A stretch of 64,000 nt of DNA from Schleiferilactobacillus perolens DSM 12744 (GCF_001435585.1 NZ_AZEC01000009.1:39079-103078), one strand, 5' to 3'; shown: positions 10,918 through 20,229, counted from the first letter of the stretch. Program-made: numbers and translations. Notes: generated by a model from the letters alone, not told the origin.

Positions 10918-12386
10918 GCACGGATTACTTAAAGACTGACATCACGAGTCTCCACGATGATCTAGTCAACAAAAAAACGACTGCTGCACAATTGGCGGCG
11001 GATACATTGGCAGCTATTGACAGCAAGGACAAAAAAACGAATGCGTTCATTACTGTGGCACCTGAAGTGGCTGAAAAACAGGCAGCGGCAGCGGACGAAA
11101 AGGGGATTGGTGCGGCTGACACACTGGCTGGCATTCCCATTGCGTTGAAAGACAACATCATTACCAACGGCGTGAAGACGACCGCCGCCAGCAAGATTTT
11201 GAATAACTTTATTCCAGTCTATGACGCCACCGTGGCGACGCGTTTGCAACAAGCCGGTGCGGTATTGGTTGGCAAGACCAACCTGGACGAGTTCGCCATG
11301 GGTTCTTCCACGGAAAACTCTCACTATGGGAACACCCATAATGCCTGGGCACTGGACCGGGTGCCGGGCGGTTCGTCTGGTGGTTCGGCGGCAGCGGTCG
11401 CAGCTGGTGAAGTCGTCGCCGCCCTGGGTTCCGATACGGGTGGTTCAATTCGCCAGCCGGCAGCGTTCAATGGCATCTTCGGGATCAAGCCGACTTACGG
11501 TCGCGTATCCCGGTGGGGGTTGATTGCTTTTGGTTCTTCTTTGGACCAAATTGGGGTATTGACTCGGCGTGTCAAGGATTCCGCCATTGTATTACAACAG
11601 ATTGCTGGTCATGATGATAATGATGACACCAGCTTGCCGGATCCTGTACCGGATTATTTGGCGGCTCTGGACGGTAATATCAAGGGCATGCGCATCGCTA
11701 TTCCGGAAGAATATCTGGGTGAAGGTGTCGCTCAAGGTGTTCGGGATGTGATCGAAAAAGCCGTGGATACCTTGAAGAAATTAGGTGCCACCGTCGATAC
11801 CGTTAGCTTGCCGCACACGAAATATGCGGTACCGACCTACTATCTGATTGCTTCCTCTGAGGCTAGTTCGAATTTGCAACGGTTTGACGGTATTCGTTAT
11901 GGTTACCGGGCCGAAGATGTGAAGAACTTGGAAGATGTCTATGTGCGCAGCCGGTCTGAAGGTTTTGGCGATGAAGTCAAACGGCGGATCATGTTAGGAA
12001 CGTTCTCCCTGTCGGCTGGTTTTTATGATGCCTACTTCAATAAAGCGGCTAAAGTGCGCCACTTGATCCAAGATGACTTTACCAATGTATTTGCGGATTA
12101 CGATTTAATCGTGGGTCCCACTACGCCGACACCGGCCTTTAAGATTGGTGAAAAGGTCGATGACCCCGTCACGATGTATATGAATGACATCCTGACGATT
12201 CCAGCAAACTTAGCCGGTATTCCAGCGGCCTCCGTACCCGCTGGACTAGTTGATGGTTTGCCTGTGGGTTTGCAACTAATGGCGAAGCCTTTAGGCGAAG
12301 CCACAATCTTTAAGACTGCCGATGCTTTTGAACGGACGACGGAATTCTATAAACAAGTACCGACAGCAATGAAGGGAGACAACTAG
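10914..12386 (+). CDS. gatA: Glutamyl/aspartyl-tRNA amidotransferase subunit A
   Basis: Amidase-signature glutaminase of 490 residues that supplies ammonia to GatB. The Ser-cisSer-Lys catalytic set is visible: lysine in [10 protein letters not shown], and the serines in the [15 protein letters not shown] signature, with the following [12 protein letters not shown]. The GTG start overlaps the gatC stop, and gatB begins one base after its stop, so the three subunits are translationally coupled. Confidence 0.97.
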   Translation: MSTDYLKTDITSLHDDLVNKKTTAAQLAADTLAAIDSKDKKTNAFITVAPEVAEKQAAAADEKGIGAADTLAGIPIALKDNIITNGVKTTAASKILNNFIPVYDATVATRLQQAGAVLVGKTNLDEFAMGSSTENSHYGNTHNAWALDRVPGGSSGGSAAAVAAGEVVAALGSDTGGSIRQPAAFNGIFGIKPTYGRVSRWGLIAFGSSLDQIGVLTRRVKDSAIVLQQIAGHDDNDDTSLPDPVPDYLAALDGNIKGMRIAIPEEYLGEGVAQGVRDVIEKAVDTLKKLGATVDTVSLPHTKYAVPTYYLIASSEASSNLQRFDGIRYGYRAEDVKNLEDVYVRSRSEGFGDEVKRRIMLGTFSLSAGFYDAYFNKAAKVRHLIQDDFTNVFADYDLIVGPTTPTPAFKIGEKVDDPVTMYMNDILTIPANLAGIPAASVPAGLVDGLPVGLQLMAKPLGEATIFKTADAFERTTEFYKQVPTAMKGDN

Positions 12387-12387
12387 G

Positions 12388-13818
12388 ATGAATTTTGAAA
12401 CCACGATCGGTCTGGAAGTCCATGTGGAATTAAAGACGAAAACCAAAATGTTTTCTCCCTCACCGGTATCTTACGGAGCCAAGCCCAACACCAATGTGAA
12501 CGTCATTGACTTTGGCTTTCCCGGTGTTTTGCCGCGGGTAAATCACAATGCCTATCGCTTAGGCATCATGGTCGCCCTGGCGCTGCATGCCCAAGTGACT
12601 CGGGACACCCATTTTGACCGTAAAAACTATTTCTATCCCGACAATCCCAAGGCTTATCAGATTACTCAGCAAGAGAAGCCGCTGGCTACCAATGGGTGGA
12701 TCGAAATCAATGTGCACGGTAAAAAGAAAAAAATCGGCATTCACGAAATGCACGTTGAAGAAGATGCCGGTAAAAATACCCATGGTGACTCCGGTTATTC
12801 CTATGTGGATTTAAACCGGCAAGGTACCCCGTTGATTGAAATTGTGTCGGAACCAGACATTGCTTCGCCTGAAGAGGCTTATGCGTATTTGGAACAGTTA
12901 CGGCAAATCATTCAGTTTACCGGGGCGTCCGATGTCAAAATGGAAGAAGGTTCTATGCGGGTGGACACGAATATTTCCATTCACCCCGCGGGAACCGATA
13001 AATTTGGCGTCAAGGCCGAATTGAAGAATCTGAACTCCTTTGCGCATGTCCGAGACGGCCTAGCCTTTGAGGCCAAACGGCAGGCTGAAGTATTGATGGC
13101 CGGCGGCAAAGTTCGCCAGGAGACTCGGCGGTTTGATGAACCCACAGGAACGACTATCCTGATGCGGGTGAAGGAAGGTTCCGATGACTATCGTTACTTC
13201 CCAGAACCAGATATTCCGCCTTTCCATATCGCCCAATCCTGGATTGATGAAATAGCCAGTGAAATTCCAGAGATGCCCAGCAAGCGTCGTGAGCGGTATA
13301 TCAACGACTTTGGTATTCCAGAATATGATGCCGGCGTACTGACTGCCACCAAGGAAATGTCTGATTTCTTTGATGAAACAGTGAAAGACGGTGCTGATGC
13401 TAAATTGGCCGCTAACTGGTTGATGGGGAACGTGAACGCGTATTTGAATGATCAACAAGTTGATTTGCCGGATACCAAACTGACTCCGGCTAACTTGGCC
13501 ACGATGATTAAGCTGATCGTGGACGGCACCATCAGTTCTAAAATTGCCAAGAAGGTCTTCCAAGAAACCATTACGAACGGCAGCGAACCTAAGGCCTGGG
13601 TAGAACAAAAGGGTCTGGTTCAACAATCTGATCCAGCTGTGCTCACGCCGATCATTACGAAGGTCTTGGATGATAATAGTCAGTCCATCGAAGACTTCAA
13701 GAATGGTAAAGATCGCGCGGTCGGCTTCTTAGTGGGACAAATCATGAAGCAAACCCACGGGCAGGCCAATCCGCAAGTGGTCAACAAGATTTTGATGACG
13801 GAATTGAAGAAACGGTAA
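12388..13818 (+). CDS. gatB: Glutamyl/aspartyl-tRNA amidotransferase subunit B
   Basis: A 476-residue ATP-dependent amidotransferase subunit that phosphorylates the misacylated tRNA glutamyl group. The start [19 protein letters not shown] is diagnostic, followed by the [17 protein letters not shown] segment, [13 protein letters not shown], and the C-terminal YqeY/GatB tail domain (about residues 330-476) ending in an alpha-helical tRNA-binding region. GGGAG precedes its ATG inside the end of gatA. Last gene of the gatCAB operon. Confidence 0.97.
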   Translation: MNFETTIGLEVHVELKTKTKMFSPSPVSYGAKPNTNVNVIDFGFPGVLPRVNHNAYRLGIMVALALHAQVTRDTHFDRKNYFYPDNPKAYQITQQEKPLATNGWIEINVHGKKKKIGIHEMHVEEDAGKNTHGDSGYSYVDLNRQGTPLIEIVSEPDIASPEEAYAYLEQLRQIIQFTGASDVKMEEGSMRVDTNISIHPAGTDKFGVKAELKNLNSFAHVRDGLAFEAKRQAEVLMAGGKVRQETRRFDEPTGTTILMRVKEGSDDYRYFPEPDIPPFHIAQSWIDEIASEIPEMPSKRRERYINDFGIPEYDAGVLTATKEMSDFFDETVKDGADAKLAANWLMGNVNAYLNDQQVDLPDTKLTPANLATMIKLIVDGTISSKIAKKVFQETITNGSEPKAWVEQKGLVQQSDPAVLTPIITKVLDDNSQSIEDFKNGKDRAVGFLVGQIMKQTHGQANPQVVNKILMTELKKR

Positions 13819-13875
13819 ACACTGAAGTTTAAATTAGTGGTTACTGGTGAAAAACACACAAAGGATTGAATGATT

Positions 13876-14889
13876 ATGGTAAAGCGGGCGCGTTTAATCT
13901 ATAACCCGGTCTCGGGTCATGAGATTATGGAACGCAACGTGGCGGGTGTCCTGTCTGTCCTGGAGGATGCCGGGTACGAAAGCAGCACCTTCCGCACGCG
14001 ACCCCAAGAGGGATCAACGGAAGCAGAAGCGGCCCGGGTGGCTGAGGCCGGCTTCGACTTAATTGTCGCAGCAGGCGGCGATGGGACCATTAACGAGGTC
14101 GTTAATGGCATCGCTGGGTTGCCCAAGCGGCCCATGTTAGGCATCATTCCGGTGGGCACCACCAACGACTACGCCCGGGCATTGAAGATTCCGCGGGAAG
14201 ACCCGGTGGGTGCAGCCAAGGTAATTGCCAAGGGTGAACACATCGGTGTTGATATCGGGAGGGCCAATGATACCTATTTCGTGAACATTGCCGGTGGCGG
14301 CAATATGATGGACCTCACCTATGAGGTCCAATCCGATGTGAAGTCGGCACTGGGATATTTAGCTTATCTCTTAAAGGGGGCAGAAATGCTTCCCCGGATG
14401 CGGCCAATTCCAATGCATCTGGCTTATGACGATGGCGAGTACGATGGCGAGGCGTCCATGTTCTTCCTGAGTCTCACTAATTCCGTTGGCGGCTTGGAAA
14501 CAATCGCACCGGATGCGGTACTGGGCGATGGTCAATTCACGTTGATGATCGTCAAGACAGCGAATTTGGTGGAAATTGTCCAATTACTAACGATGGTTCT
14601 TACCGGCGGTCGGCATGTCAATGATGACCGGATTATCTACACCCAGACCAGACACTTAGATGTGGCCGCGCCCCATGGCGAGCAGTTGAAAGTGAATTTA
14701 GATGGGGAGTATGGCGGCGATGCCCCGATGCACTTCGTCAACTTGAAGCAGCACATCCAGGCATTTGCCAATGTGGCCGATATTCCCGACGAGGCAATTG
14801 CGACTCAAGAGGCAAAGAAAAAGCTGATTGAGACCGCAAGAACCCTCAAGGATCCCGATCAGGAAGTCAATTCTGATAAAAATAAGTAA
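13876..14889 (+). CDS. dagK: Diacylglycerol kinase family lipid kinase
   Basis: A 337-residue DgkB/DagK-type kinase that phosphorylates diacylglycerol to phosphatidic acid, recycling lipid from lipoteichoic acid synthesis. RARLIYNPVSG (start), the nucleotide motif AAGGDGTINEVVNGI and the GTTNDYARAL motif are all present, and the C-terminal beta-domain includes LDGEYGGDAP. The ATG at 13876 is chosen over 13870 because AAGGA at 13861 is then correctly spaced. This gene commonly follows gatCAB in lactobacilli. A terminator-like inverted repeat, interrupted by a structured element, follows. Confidence 0.92.
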   Translation: MVKRARLIYNPVSGHEIMERNVAGVLSVLEDAGYESSTFRTRPQEGSTEAEAARVAEAGFDLIVAAGGDGTINEVVNGIAGLPKRPMLGIIPVGTTNDYARALKIPREDPVGAAKVIAKGEHIGVDIGRANDTYFVNIAGGGNMMDLTYEVQSDVKSALGYLAYLLKGAEMLPRMRPIPMHLAYDDGEYDGEASMFFLSLTNSVGGLETIAPDAVLGDGQFTLMIVKTANLVEIVQLLTMVLTGGRHVNDDRIIYTQTRHLDVAAPHGEQLKVNLDGEYGGDAPMHFVNLKQHIQAFANVADIPDEAIATQEAKKKLIETARTLKDPDQEVNSDKNK

Positions 14890-14894
14890 AGATG

Positions 14895-15130
14895 GTGGGC
14901 TGGGACAAAAGTTCGAATCCTGATGTATCCAGTGCCAATGCGAAGCAATCGTAGGCTGAATGAGGCTCAGCTGTGGAAACAGCACAGTGGGCCGGTTTCA
15001 CTGATGCTGTTAGGCGTCTTTGAAACCGCGCACTTTGCGGGTTCAAAGCGCCGTCACAGCGTTCCAGCCTCATTCAGCCGGAGATTGCGCAGCTTTGGCA
15101 CGGCGCGTCGGCGATGACTTTTGTCCCAGC
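14895..15130 (+). terminator. Terminator-type inverted repeat split by a structured element
   Basis: GGCTGGGACAAAAGT at about 14898-14911 is the exact reverse complement of ACTTTTGTCCCAGCC at about 15117-15131. In this genome compact hairpins with similar GGCTGGGA- or CGGGACA-type arms act as terminators (for example 22344 and 28028). Here roughly 200 bases carrying structured element copy 2 separate the arms. Whether it still terminates dagK transcription cannot be judged from sequence. Confidence 0.5.
14931..15105 (+). repeat. Structured dispersed element, copy 2 (complete)
   Basis: Outer stem P1: GTGCCAA (14932-14938) with TTGGCAC (15095-15101). P2: a perfect 14-bp stem, 14954-14967 with 15066-15079. 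P3: AACAGCA (14978-14984) with TGCTGTT (15005-15011), capped by CAGTG/CACTG. P4: GGCG/CGCC base, CTTTGAA (15018-15024) with TTCAAAG (15042-15048), and a CCGC/GCGG apex. Loop and junction sequences match copy 1 almost exactly while P2, P3 and P4 stem sequences differ but stay paired. It lies between dagK and the RNA methyltransferase gene. Confidence 0.8.
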
Positions 15131-15154
15131 CTTGTTTGTAAAAAGAAGGGAAAT

Positions 15155-16534
15155 ATGACTTTGGCAAAAACAATCGTACCAGTGCACCGTGGTGATCAAT
15201 TGACCAGCACCGTGACCGATCTCACTTATGAAGGCATGGGCGTCGTCAAACAAGATGGTTATCCACTGTTTGTCGAAAACGCGTTGCCAGGTGAGGAAGT
15301 CACAGTCCAGGTGACGAAGACGAACAAGCAATATGGCTTTGCTCAGTTGGTGAAACGGCTGACGAGCAGTCCAGATCGCGTCGAAGGGGAGTTTACCGAT
15401 TATCTCCAAACCGGTATTGCCCCGTTGGCACATCTGAAATATGCGGCACAATTGAAATTTAAACAACAACAAGTCGAACATCTTTTTGCCGCGCAGCATC
15501 TGGCTGTCAAAGTGCTGCCGACACTGCCTAGCCCCGTCCAAACAGGTTATCGCAACAAGGCGCAGATTCCAGTCCAAATGATTGACGGCGAGTTAACGAC
15601 TGGTTTTTATCGCAAACGCAGCCATCGATTGGTACCGATGACTGATTTCTTCATTCAGGATCCACGGATCGATGAAATCATCGTGACGGTCCGAGATATT
15701 CTACGGGACCTAGACATTGCTGCTTATGATGAACGGACTCATCGCGGGGTTGTACGCCATATTATGGTACGGCGGGGACGAGCGACGGGTGAAGTGATGG
15801 TGGTCCTGGTCGTGACCAAGGTTGTTCCAGCATTGCGCCAAGCTGCCGATCTGATCAAGGCCAATGTCACTGATTTGACGACGTTGCTGTGGAACGTCAA
15901 TAGCGAGAATACCAATGTCATTTTAAGTGACAAGAATCAAATGATCAGTGGCCCTGGTTATATCGAAGACAAGATTGGGGAGCGGCGGTTCAAGATTTCG
16001 CCCCAGTCCTTCTTCCAAATTAACTCGACCCAAACACCGCGGTTGTACCATATTGCCCAAGAACTGGCGGAGTTCACCGGCAAAGAAACCGTGATTGATG
16101 CGTATTCTGGGATTGGAACCATTGGGTTGACGATCGCCGCGCAGGTCAAGCATGTATACGGCATGGAAGTTGTTCCGGCCGCCGTCAAAGATGCGCAAGC
16201 CAATGCCCATTTGAACCATGTGGATAATGCGGAATACACCGTGGGGACAGCAGAGGCGGTCTTGCCGCGTTGGCAAAAGGCGGGGATCAAAGCCGATGTC
16301 TGTATTGTCGACCCGCCGCGGAAGGGCTTAGCTTCGTCATTCATTGATGTCTTGAAAGAAATGAATGTGCCGCGAATCATTTATGTGAGCTGCAACCCAG
16401 CAACCTTGGCACGGGATTTGGTGCATTTTCAAGATTTGGGATACGCCATTACCAGTCCCACCCAAGTGGTGGATATGTTTCCACAAACGCCGCACATTGA
16501 AAGTGTGACGCGGTTAGATCTGCAAGAAAAATAG
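15155..16534 (+). CDS. rlmD: 23S rRNA (uracil-C5)-methyltransferase, RlmD/RumA-like
   Basis: A 459-residue SAM-dependent RNA m5U methyltransferase. An N-terminal TRAM domain (LTYEGMGVVKQDGYPLFVENA) is followed by the methyltransferase core with DAYSGIGTIGL (SAM binding), the VDPPRKG motif, and the catalytic-cysteine region YVSCNPATLARDL. The four-cysteine iron-sulfur motif of enterobacterial RlmD is missing: the equivalent segment reads TDYLQTGIAPLAHLKY. Exact target (U747, U1939 or both) cannot be told from sequence. The ATG at 15155 follows AAGAAGGGA. Confidence 0.9.
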   Translation: MTLAKTIVPVHRGDQLTSTVTDLTYEGMGVVKQDGYPLFVENALPGEEVTVQVTKTNKQYGFAQLVKRLTSSPDRVEGEFTDYLQTGIAPLAHLKYAAQLKFKQQQVEHLFAAQHLAVKVLPTLPSPVQTGYRNKAQIPVQMIDGELTTGFYRKRSHRLVPMTDFFIQDPRIDEIIVTVRDILRDLDIAAYDERTHRGVVRHIMVRRGRATGEVMVVLVVTKVVPALRQAADLIKANVTDLTTLLWNVNSENTNVILSDKNQMISGPGYIEDKIGERRFKISPQSFFQINSTQTPRLYHIAQELAEFTGKETVIDAYSGIGTIGLTIAAQVKHVYGMEVVPAAVKDAQANAHLNHVDNAEYTVGTAEAVLPRWQKAGIKADVCIVDPPRKGLASSFIDVLKEMNVPRIIYVSCNPATLARDLVHFQDLGYAITSPTQVVDMFPQTPHIESVTRLDLQEK

Positions 16535-16548
16535 GTAGGTGATTCAAC

Positions 16549-17274
16549 TTGCGGCGTCCCGCACCAATTTATGCGAATTCTTTTCGCCGCCATTGGGGCT
16601 GGTGGTTATTGGTTATTGGTGGTGTGCTGCTCGCCGGTTGGCTATTATGGCGGCACTTGGCACCGGTATCGCTGACCACTGGCGAATATCCAGTGAATGG
16701 TACCTTTGTCAGTCAAACCGACGGGAGCGTGGATTTTCCCACAATAAAAGAGACGGGGGCCAAGTTTGTCTATGTGCATGCAGCCCAGGGAGCCAGTTAT
16801 CAAGACGATCGGGTCACAGAAAATATGGCCAGTGCCCAGGGTGCAGGTTTGGCCGTGGGGGTGGAACATGCGCTCAGTTTCGATACGACTCCTGAAGCCC
16901 AGTTGGCTAATTTACAAAAAGCGGTTGGTAACCAGTGGGGGACACTGCCCGTGGTGGTGAGTCTCAGTCTTTACGGGGATTATGAATCCACCCCGCCAAA
17001 CCAAACGCGGGTGCTGACAGTATTGACGGCGATGCAAACGGGATTACAAAAAAACGGGCGATCCATGATCGTCCGCACCTCCAGTACATTAGCTAAAAAA
17101 TATGGCTTGAAGCAACATTTCAACCTCTGGATCACAGATCAACAGGAGACGCAAAACCGAGTCTTGTTTTTCCGCAGAGGTAATTTCCCCCACAATACTG
17201 CCTTACCCCTTATCACGTTTAACGGCAACAGCCATGACTGGCGTCAACAGTTTGGCACTACGCTTGTTGATTAG
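16549..17274 (+). CDS. Membrane-anchored GH25 lysozyme-like protein lacking catalytic residues
   Basis: A 241-residue protein with a short basic cytoplasmic tail, one membrane segment (about residues 17-36) and an extracellular domain resembling GH25 lysozymes: GSVDFPTIKETGAKFVYVHAAQG aligns by eye with the family's start-to-second-strand region. The residues usually needed for catalysis are not there: the GIDVS aspartate site reads NGTFVS, the KATEG glutamate reads HAAQG, and the DVE strand reads VVVSLSL. It probably binds peptidoglycan or is vestigial rather than cutting. TTG start at 16549 with AGGTAGGTGAT upstream. Its 3' end overlaps the convergent DUF4828 gene by 17 bases. Confidence 0.72.
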   Translation: MRRPAPIYANSFRRHWGWWLLVIGGVLLAGWLLWRHLAPVSLTTGEYPVNGTFVSQTDGSVDFPTIKETGAKFVYVHAAQGASYQDDRVTENMASAQGAGLAVGVEHALSFDTTPEAQLANLQKAVGNQWGTLPVVVSLSLYGDYESTPPNQTRVLTVLTAMQTGLQKNGRSMIVRTSSTLAKKYGLKQHFNLWITDQQETQNRVLFFRRGNFPHNTALPLITFNGNSHDWRQQFGTTLVD

Positions 17275-17629
17275 AATGCGCCGCAGCGGCGGTGATTGGA
17301 TAGTCCAAGTTGCTGGATTCGTCATAGATGCTGACCGGACCATGACCGTTTGTGTGGACCACCAATTGGTACCCAAAGTGATCCAAAAAGGTCAACGCAT
17401 TGGCATCCAAACCGGTGATATGACCAGGAATTTCCTGACCGTCGATTTGAATGGTGAGGTCCGGCGCAATCTGAAGCAGATGATTGTGGTGGGTCTTGGT
17501 ATCTAAAAACGACCAGCTCCCAATAAAATGCTGGGCATAATCTGGTGCCGGTGCCTTAACTGTGCGCCTTTTGGGCACAAGGTGACGAACCGCATGTTTC
17601 AAGTTCGTCAAGATATTCAACGACCGCAT
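17258..17629 (-). CDS. DUF4828 domain protein
   Basis: A 123-residue protein of unknown function matching DUF4828, a small family of lactobacilli with a lipocalin-like look: HFIGSWSFLDTKTHHNHLLQIAPDLTIQIDGQ is strand-rich and followed by ITGLDANALTFLDHFGYQLVVH. No membrane segment beyond a basic N-terminus. The ATG at 17629 is chosen because AAGGAGGG lies about 8 bases upstream; GTG 17632 is the alternative. Divergently transcribed from the oxidoreductase gene; the 92-base gap between them must hold both promoters. Confidence 0.75.
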   Translation of the reverse strand: MRSLNILTNLKHAVRHLVPKRRTVKAPAPDYAQHFIGSWSFLDTKTHHNHLLQIAPDLTIQIDGQEIPGHITGLDANALTFLDHFGYQLVVHTNGHGPVSIYDESSNLDYPITAAAAHSNQQA

Positions 17630-17721
17630 CACTGACCCTCCTTCTTAAATTCATCATACCATGCTTTTGTTGCAGAGGGCTTACAAAAGAACACAGGACC
17701 ATTAAAGAAAGGATGTTTACG

Positions 17722-18735
17722 ATGTTAGGAATTGCAACGATTGGCACAAGCTTCATTACCGGCGCCTTTATTCAAGCCGTTCAAGCAGAACCGCTGACCA
17801 AAATGGTGGCGGTTTATTCGCGGACCCAGGCCCATGGTGAACAATTAGTGCAGTCGGCCGGTGCGGCCGATGTGCCGGTGAAAACCAGTTTGGCTGAGGT
17901 GTTGGCGGATCCGGCGGTGGACATTGTTTACATTGCATCCCCCAACTCCCTTCATTTCCAACAAACCAGAGCTGCGTTATTGGCGGGTAAACATGTCATC
18001 ACGGAGAAACCAGCATTCACCAACCCTGCCCAGTTCGCAGAAATTGAGCGAATTTTAAACAGCCGGCCAACGCAATATTATTTTGAGGCGGCCAGGCACA
18101 TTCACACGCCGAATTTCAAGCGCCTGCAACAGGCGCTTGAGGGTCACCAAGTGTCTGGGGCGGCATTCAGTTATGCCAAATACTCCAGCCGATATGATGC
18201 CTTGTTAGCGGGGCAAACGCCAAACATCTTCAGTCCGCGCTTTGCGGGCGGAGCGCTGCAGGATCTGGGGGTTTATCTGGTGTACGCTGCCGTGGCGCTG
18301 TTCGGCAAACCATTAGCAGCGCATTACTTACCGACTATGTTGGAGAGCGGGGTCGATGGTGGCGGTATCGGTCGGCTGGATTACAACGGTTTTAATGTGG
18401 TGTTGCGACCGGATAAAACAGTTGAGAGCCGCTTGCCTTCTGAAATCTATTTAGGCAAAGATACGCTTTGGACAGAAAATATTGCTGAATTGCCATCAGT
18501 GCGTTTGTATCACGGTAACGGTGAGGATTATACAGACTTGGGTACTGCGCAACCAGCCAATGGCATGGGGCCAGAACTGCATGATTTTGCCACCATCATT
18601 CAAGATAAAGACCGCTCGCGCTTCGCCGACTTATTGCAGTTGTCAGCGCGGGTGAATGAAGTGTTGTTTGCCATGCGTCAAGACGCCGGGATTCAGTTCC
18701 CAGTCAATGTAGAGGCGGTGCCCATAGATGAATAG
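17722..18735 (+). CDS. Gfo/Idh/MocA family oxidoreductase
   Basis: A 337-residue NAD(P)-dependent dehydrogenase. The N-terminal Rossmann start is LGIATIGTSFITGAF, where the last part replaces the usual GxGxxG, and the family motifs DIVYIASPNSLHFQQT and GKHVITEKPAF (the catalytic-lysine EKP) are clear; a GFO/IDH C-terminal domain follows. The substrate, probably a sugar or polyol, cannot be inferred. The ATG at 17722 follows AAAGAAAGGA; an in-frame ATG at 17713 falls inside that site. The next gene starts 8 bases before its stop. Confidence 0.88.
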   Translation: MLGIATIGTSFITGAFIQAVQAEPLTKMVAVYSRTQAHGEQLVQSAGAADVPVKTSLAEVLADPAVDIVYIASPNSLHFQQTRAALLAGKHVITEKPAFTNPAQFAEIERILNSRPTQYYFEAARHIHTPNFKRLQQALEGHQVSGAAFSYAKYSSRYDALLAGQTPNIFSPRFAGGALQDLGVYLVYAAVALFGKPLAAHYLPTMLESGVDGGGIGRLDYNGFNVVLRPDKTVESRLPSEIYLGKDTLWTENIAELPSVRLYHGNGEDYTDLGTAQPANGMGPELHDFATIIQDKDRSRFADLLQLSARVNEVLFAMRQDAGIQFPVNVEAVPIDE

Positions 18736-19987
18736 TGCAGTGACGACATTATGGGAAGAAGCGGGATTTCCCGAGCAAACGGTGATTCAGCGGGCTGTGA
18801 GCGATCCGTTACTGGCGGGGCAATCAGTGGTTGGTATTGCCCCCACAGGTTCGGGCAAGACCTTGGCCTACGGTATACCTGTATTGACTCGGCTGGTCCC
18901 TAATCTTGGCCCGCAATTATTGATTATTGTGCCTGCCCAAGAGTTAGCAATCCAAATTCGGGATGTGTTGACCCCCTTGGCGCACCGTTTGAATCTCGGT
19001 GTATTGGGTTTGATCGGCAGCGCCAACCGCCAACGCCAGATTGATCGGTTAAAAGGCAAACCCGCCGTGATTGTCGCGACATTAGGCCGCCTAGCGGATT
19101 TGATCGACGAACGCAAGCTACGGTTAGTTGATATTAAGACAGTGATCGTGGATGAGTTTGATTCCTTCGAAACAGAGGACATCACCACGATTCGCCATAT
19201 GCGGCAAGATGGTTTGCTGGCGGGGGCTAATTTAGGCCTTTTTTCTGCTACCCGCAACGATGACGACATCGCTGCGTTCCGAGAATTTTGGCCGGACCTG
19301 CAAGTCTTCGACGAAATAAAGACGGATGATACCCGTGGTCCAGTGACCCATTACCTGCTAGATCGGCAGTTTGAAGGAAAAGTGCAATTCTTAGAACGCT
19401 TGGGTCGAGAAAAGCACCAGCGGGTATTTGTGTTTTTTAATCATAAACACATTATGCAGAAAGTGGCCGGCAGCTTGCGCTTTACCCATGTGCCCTATAG
19501 TTTACTGGCGACAGATGGCCGGCAGGTACAACGGGCCGAAGCGTTGGGAGACTTTCGACGCGGCCGGACAAATTTATTGCTGACTACCGATGTGGCTGCC
19601 CGGGGCCTGGATGTCGCCGATGTCACCGCCGTGGTAAATTTTGAATTGCCAAACAATATCACCACGTATATTCATCGTACTGGGCGCACAGGACGAATGG
19701 GTGAGTCTGGTACCGTCTACAATATGGGCAATGACCATGATCTACGGGATTTGCGACATTTGTTGGGTGATTCGGTCACACTGGTGGCGGAGAAGCCTCT
19801 GGTCAAGAAGCGCGAGCAGGATGATGAAACCAATGATGAAAACACCCCAAGCACTGATTCGCACGACCGGGCCCGTACGCGACCCGCAAGTGACAAAATG
19901 CCCGCCCGTAAGCCAACGGCCGCAAAAAGTCACAACAAACGGAAACAGCGTTGGCGAAACAAGAAAAATGTCGGAAAACATTGGTGA
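18728..19987 (+). CDS. DEAD-box RNA helicase (DEFD variant)
   Basis: A 419-residue superfamily 2 helicase with Walker A APTGSGKT (about 38-45), PAQELA (motif Ia), motif II VDEFDSF in which DEAD is replaced by DEFD, SAT-type motif III (FSATRN), VAARGLDV (motif V) and HRTGRTGRMG (motif VI). The basic tail (KKREQDDETND..., then Lys/Arg rich to the end) fits RNA binding. Likely role is RNA remodelling or ribosome assembly, by family. Starts within the last codons of the oxidoreductase gene, so the two are co-transcribed. Confidence 0.88.
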   Translation: MNSAVTTLWEEAGFPEQTVIQRAVSDPLLAGQSVVGIAPTGSGKTLAYGIPVLTRLVPNLGPQLLIIVPAQELAIQIRDVLTPLAHRLNLGVLGLIGSANRQRQIDRLKGKPAVIVATLGRLADLIDERKLRLVDIKTVIVDEFDSFETEDITTIRHMRQDGLLAGANLGLFSATRNDDDIAAFREFWPDLQVFDEIKTDDTRGPVTHYLLDRQFEGKVQFLERLGREKHQRVFVFFNHKHIMQKVAGSLRFTHVPYSLLATDGRQVQRAEALGDFRRGRTNLLLTTDVAARGLDVADVTAVVNFELPNNITTYIHRTGRTGRMGESGTVYNMGNDHDLRDLRHLLGDSVTLVAEKPLVKKREQDDETNDENTPSTDSHDRARTRPASDKMPARKPTAAKSHNKRKQRWRNKKNVGKHW

Positions 19988-20158
19988 TTGACTCTTGCTG
20001 ACACCGTGAAACCTTTATGAAAACATCGGGTTTTCCCAAAAGGAACATGTTACATTTTTAGAAATGGCGCGGTGTCAGGCATCTGGTCTAGACCAAAGTT
20101 GTTATTTTCAGAAACCCTGAATTCGTTCCCAAAAGCAGGGTAAATGCTGGTATTATTA

Positions 20159-20188
20159 TTGATGGGCGTTTTTCCACTGTGTTATGCT
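20159..20188 (+). promoter_or_regulatory. Promoter of the PTS IIA gene
   Basis: TTGATG (20159-20164) and TATGCT (20183-20188) separated by 18 bases, about 40 bases before the start codon. Upstream, CTGACACCG (19998-20006) is the exact inverse of CGGTGTCAG (20070-20078), a possible operator pair or weak terminator of the helicase gene; the rest of the 242-base gap shows nothing else. Confidence 0.5.
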
Positions 20189-20229
20189 TGATGAGTGGGA
20201 AAGGTTCAAACAAAATGGAGGTGCACACA

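Noticed and set aside
14923-15117. Short open frames across the structured element
   Set aside because: They have no ribosome-binding site and are not maintained between the element copies.
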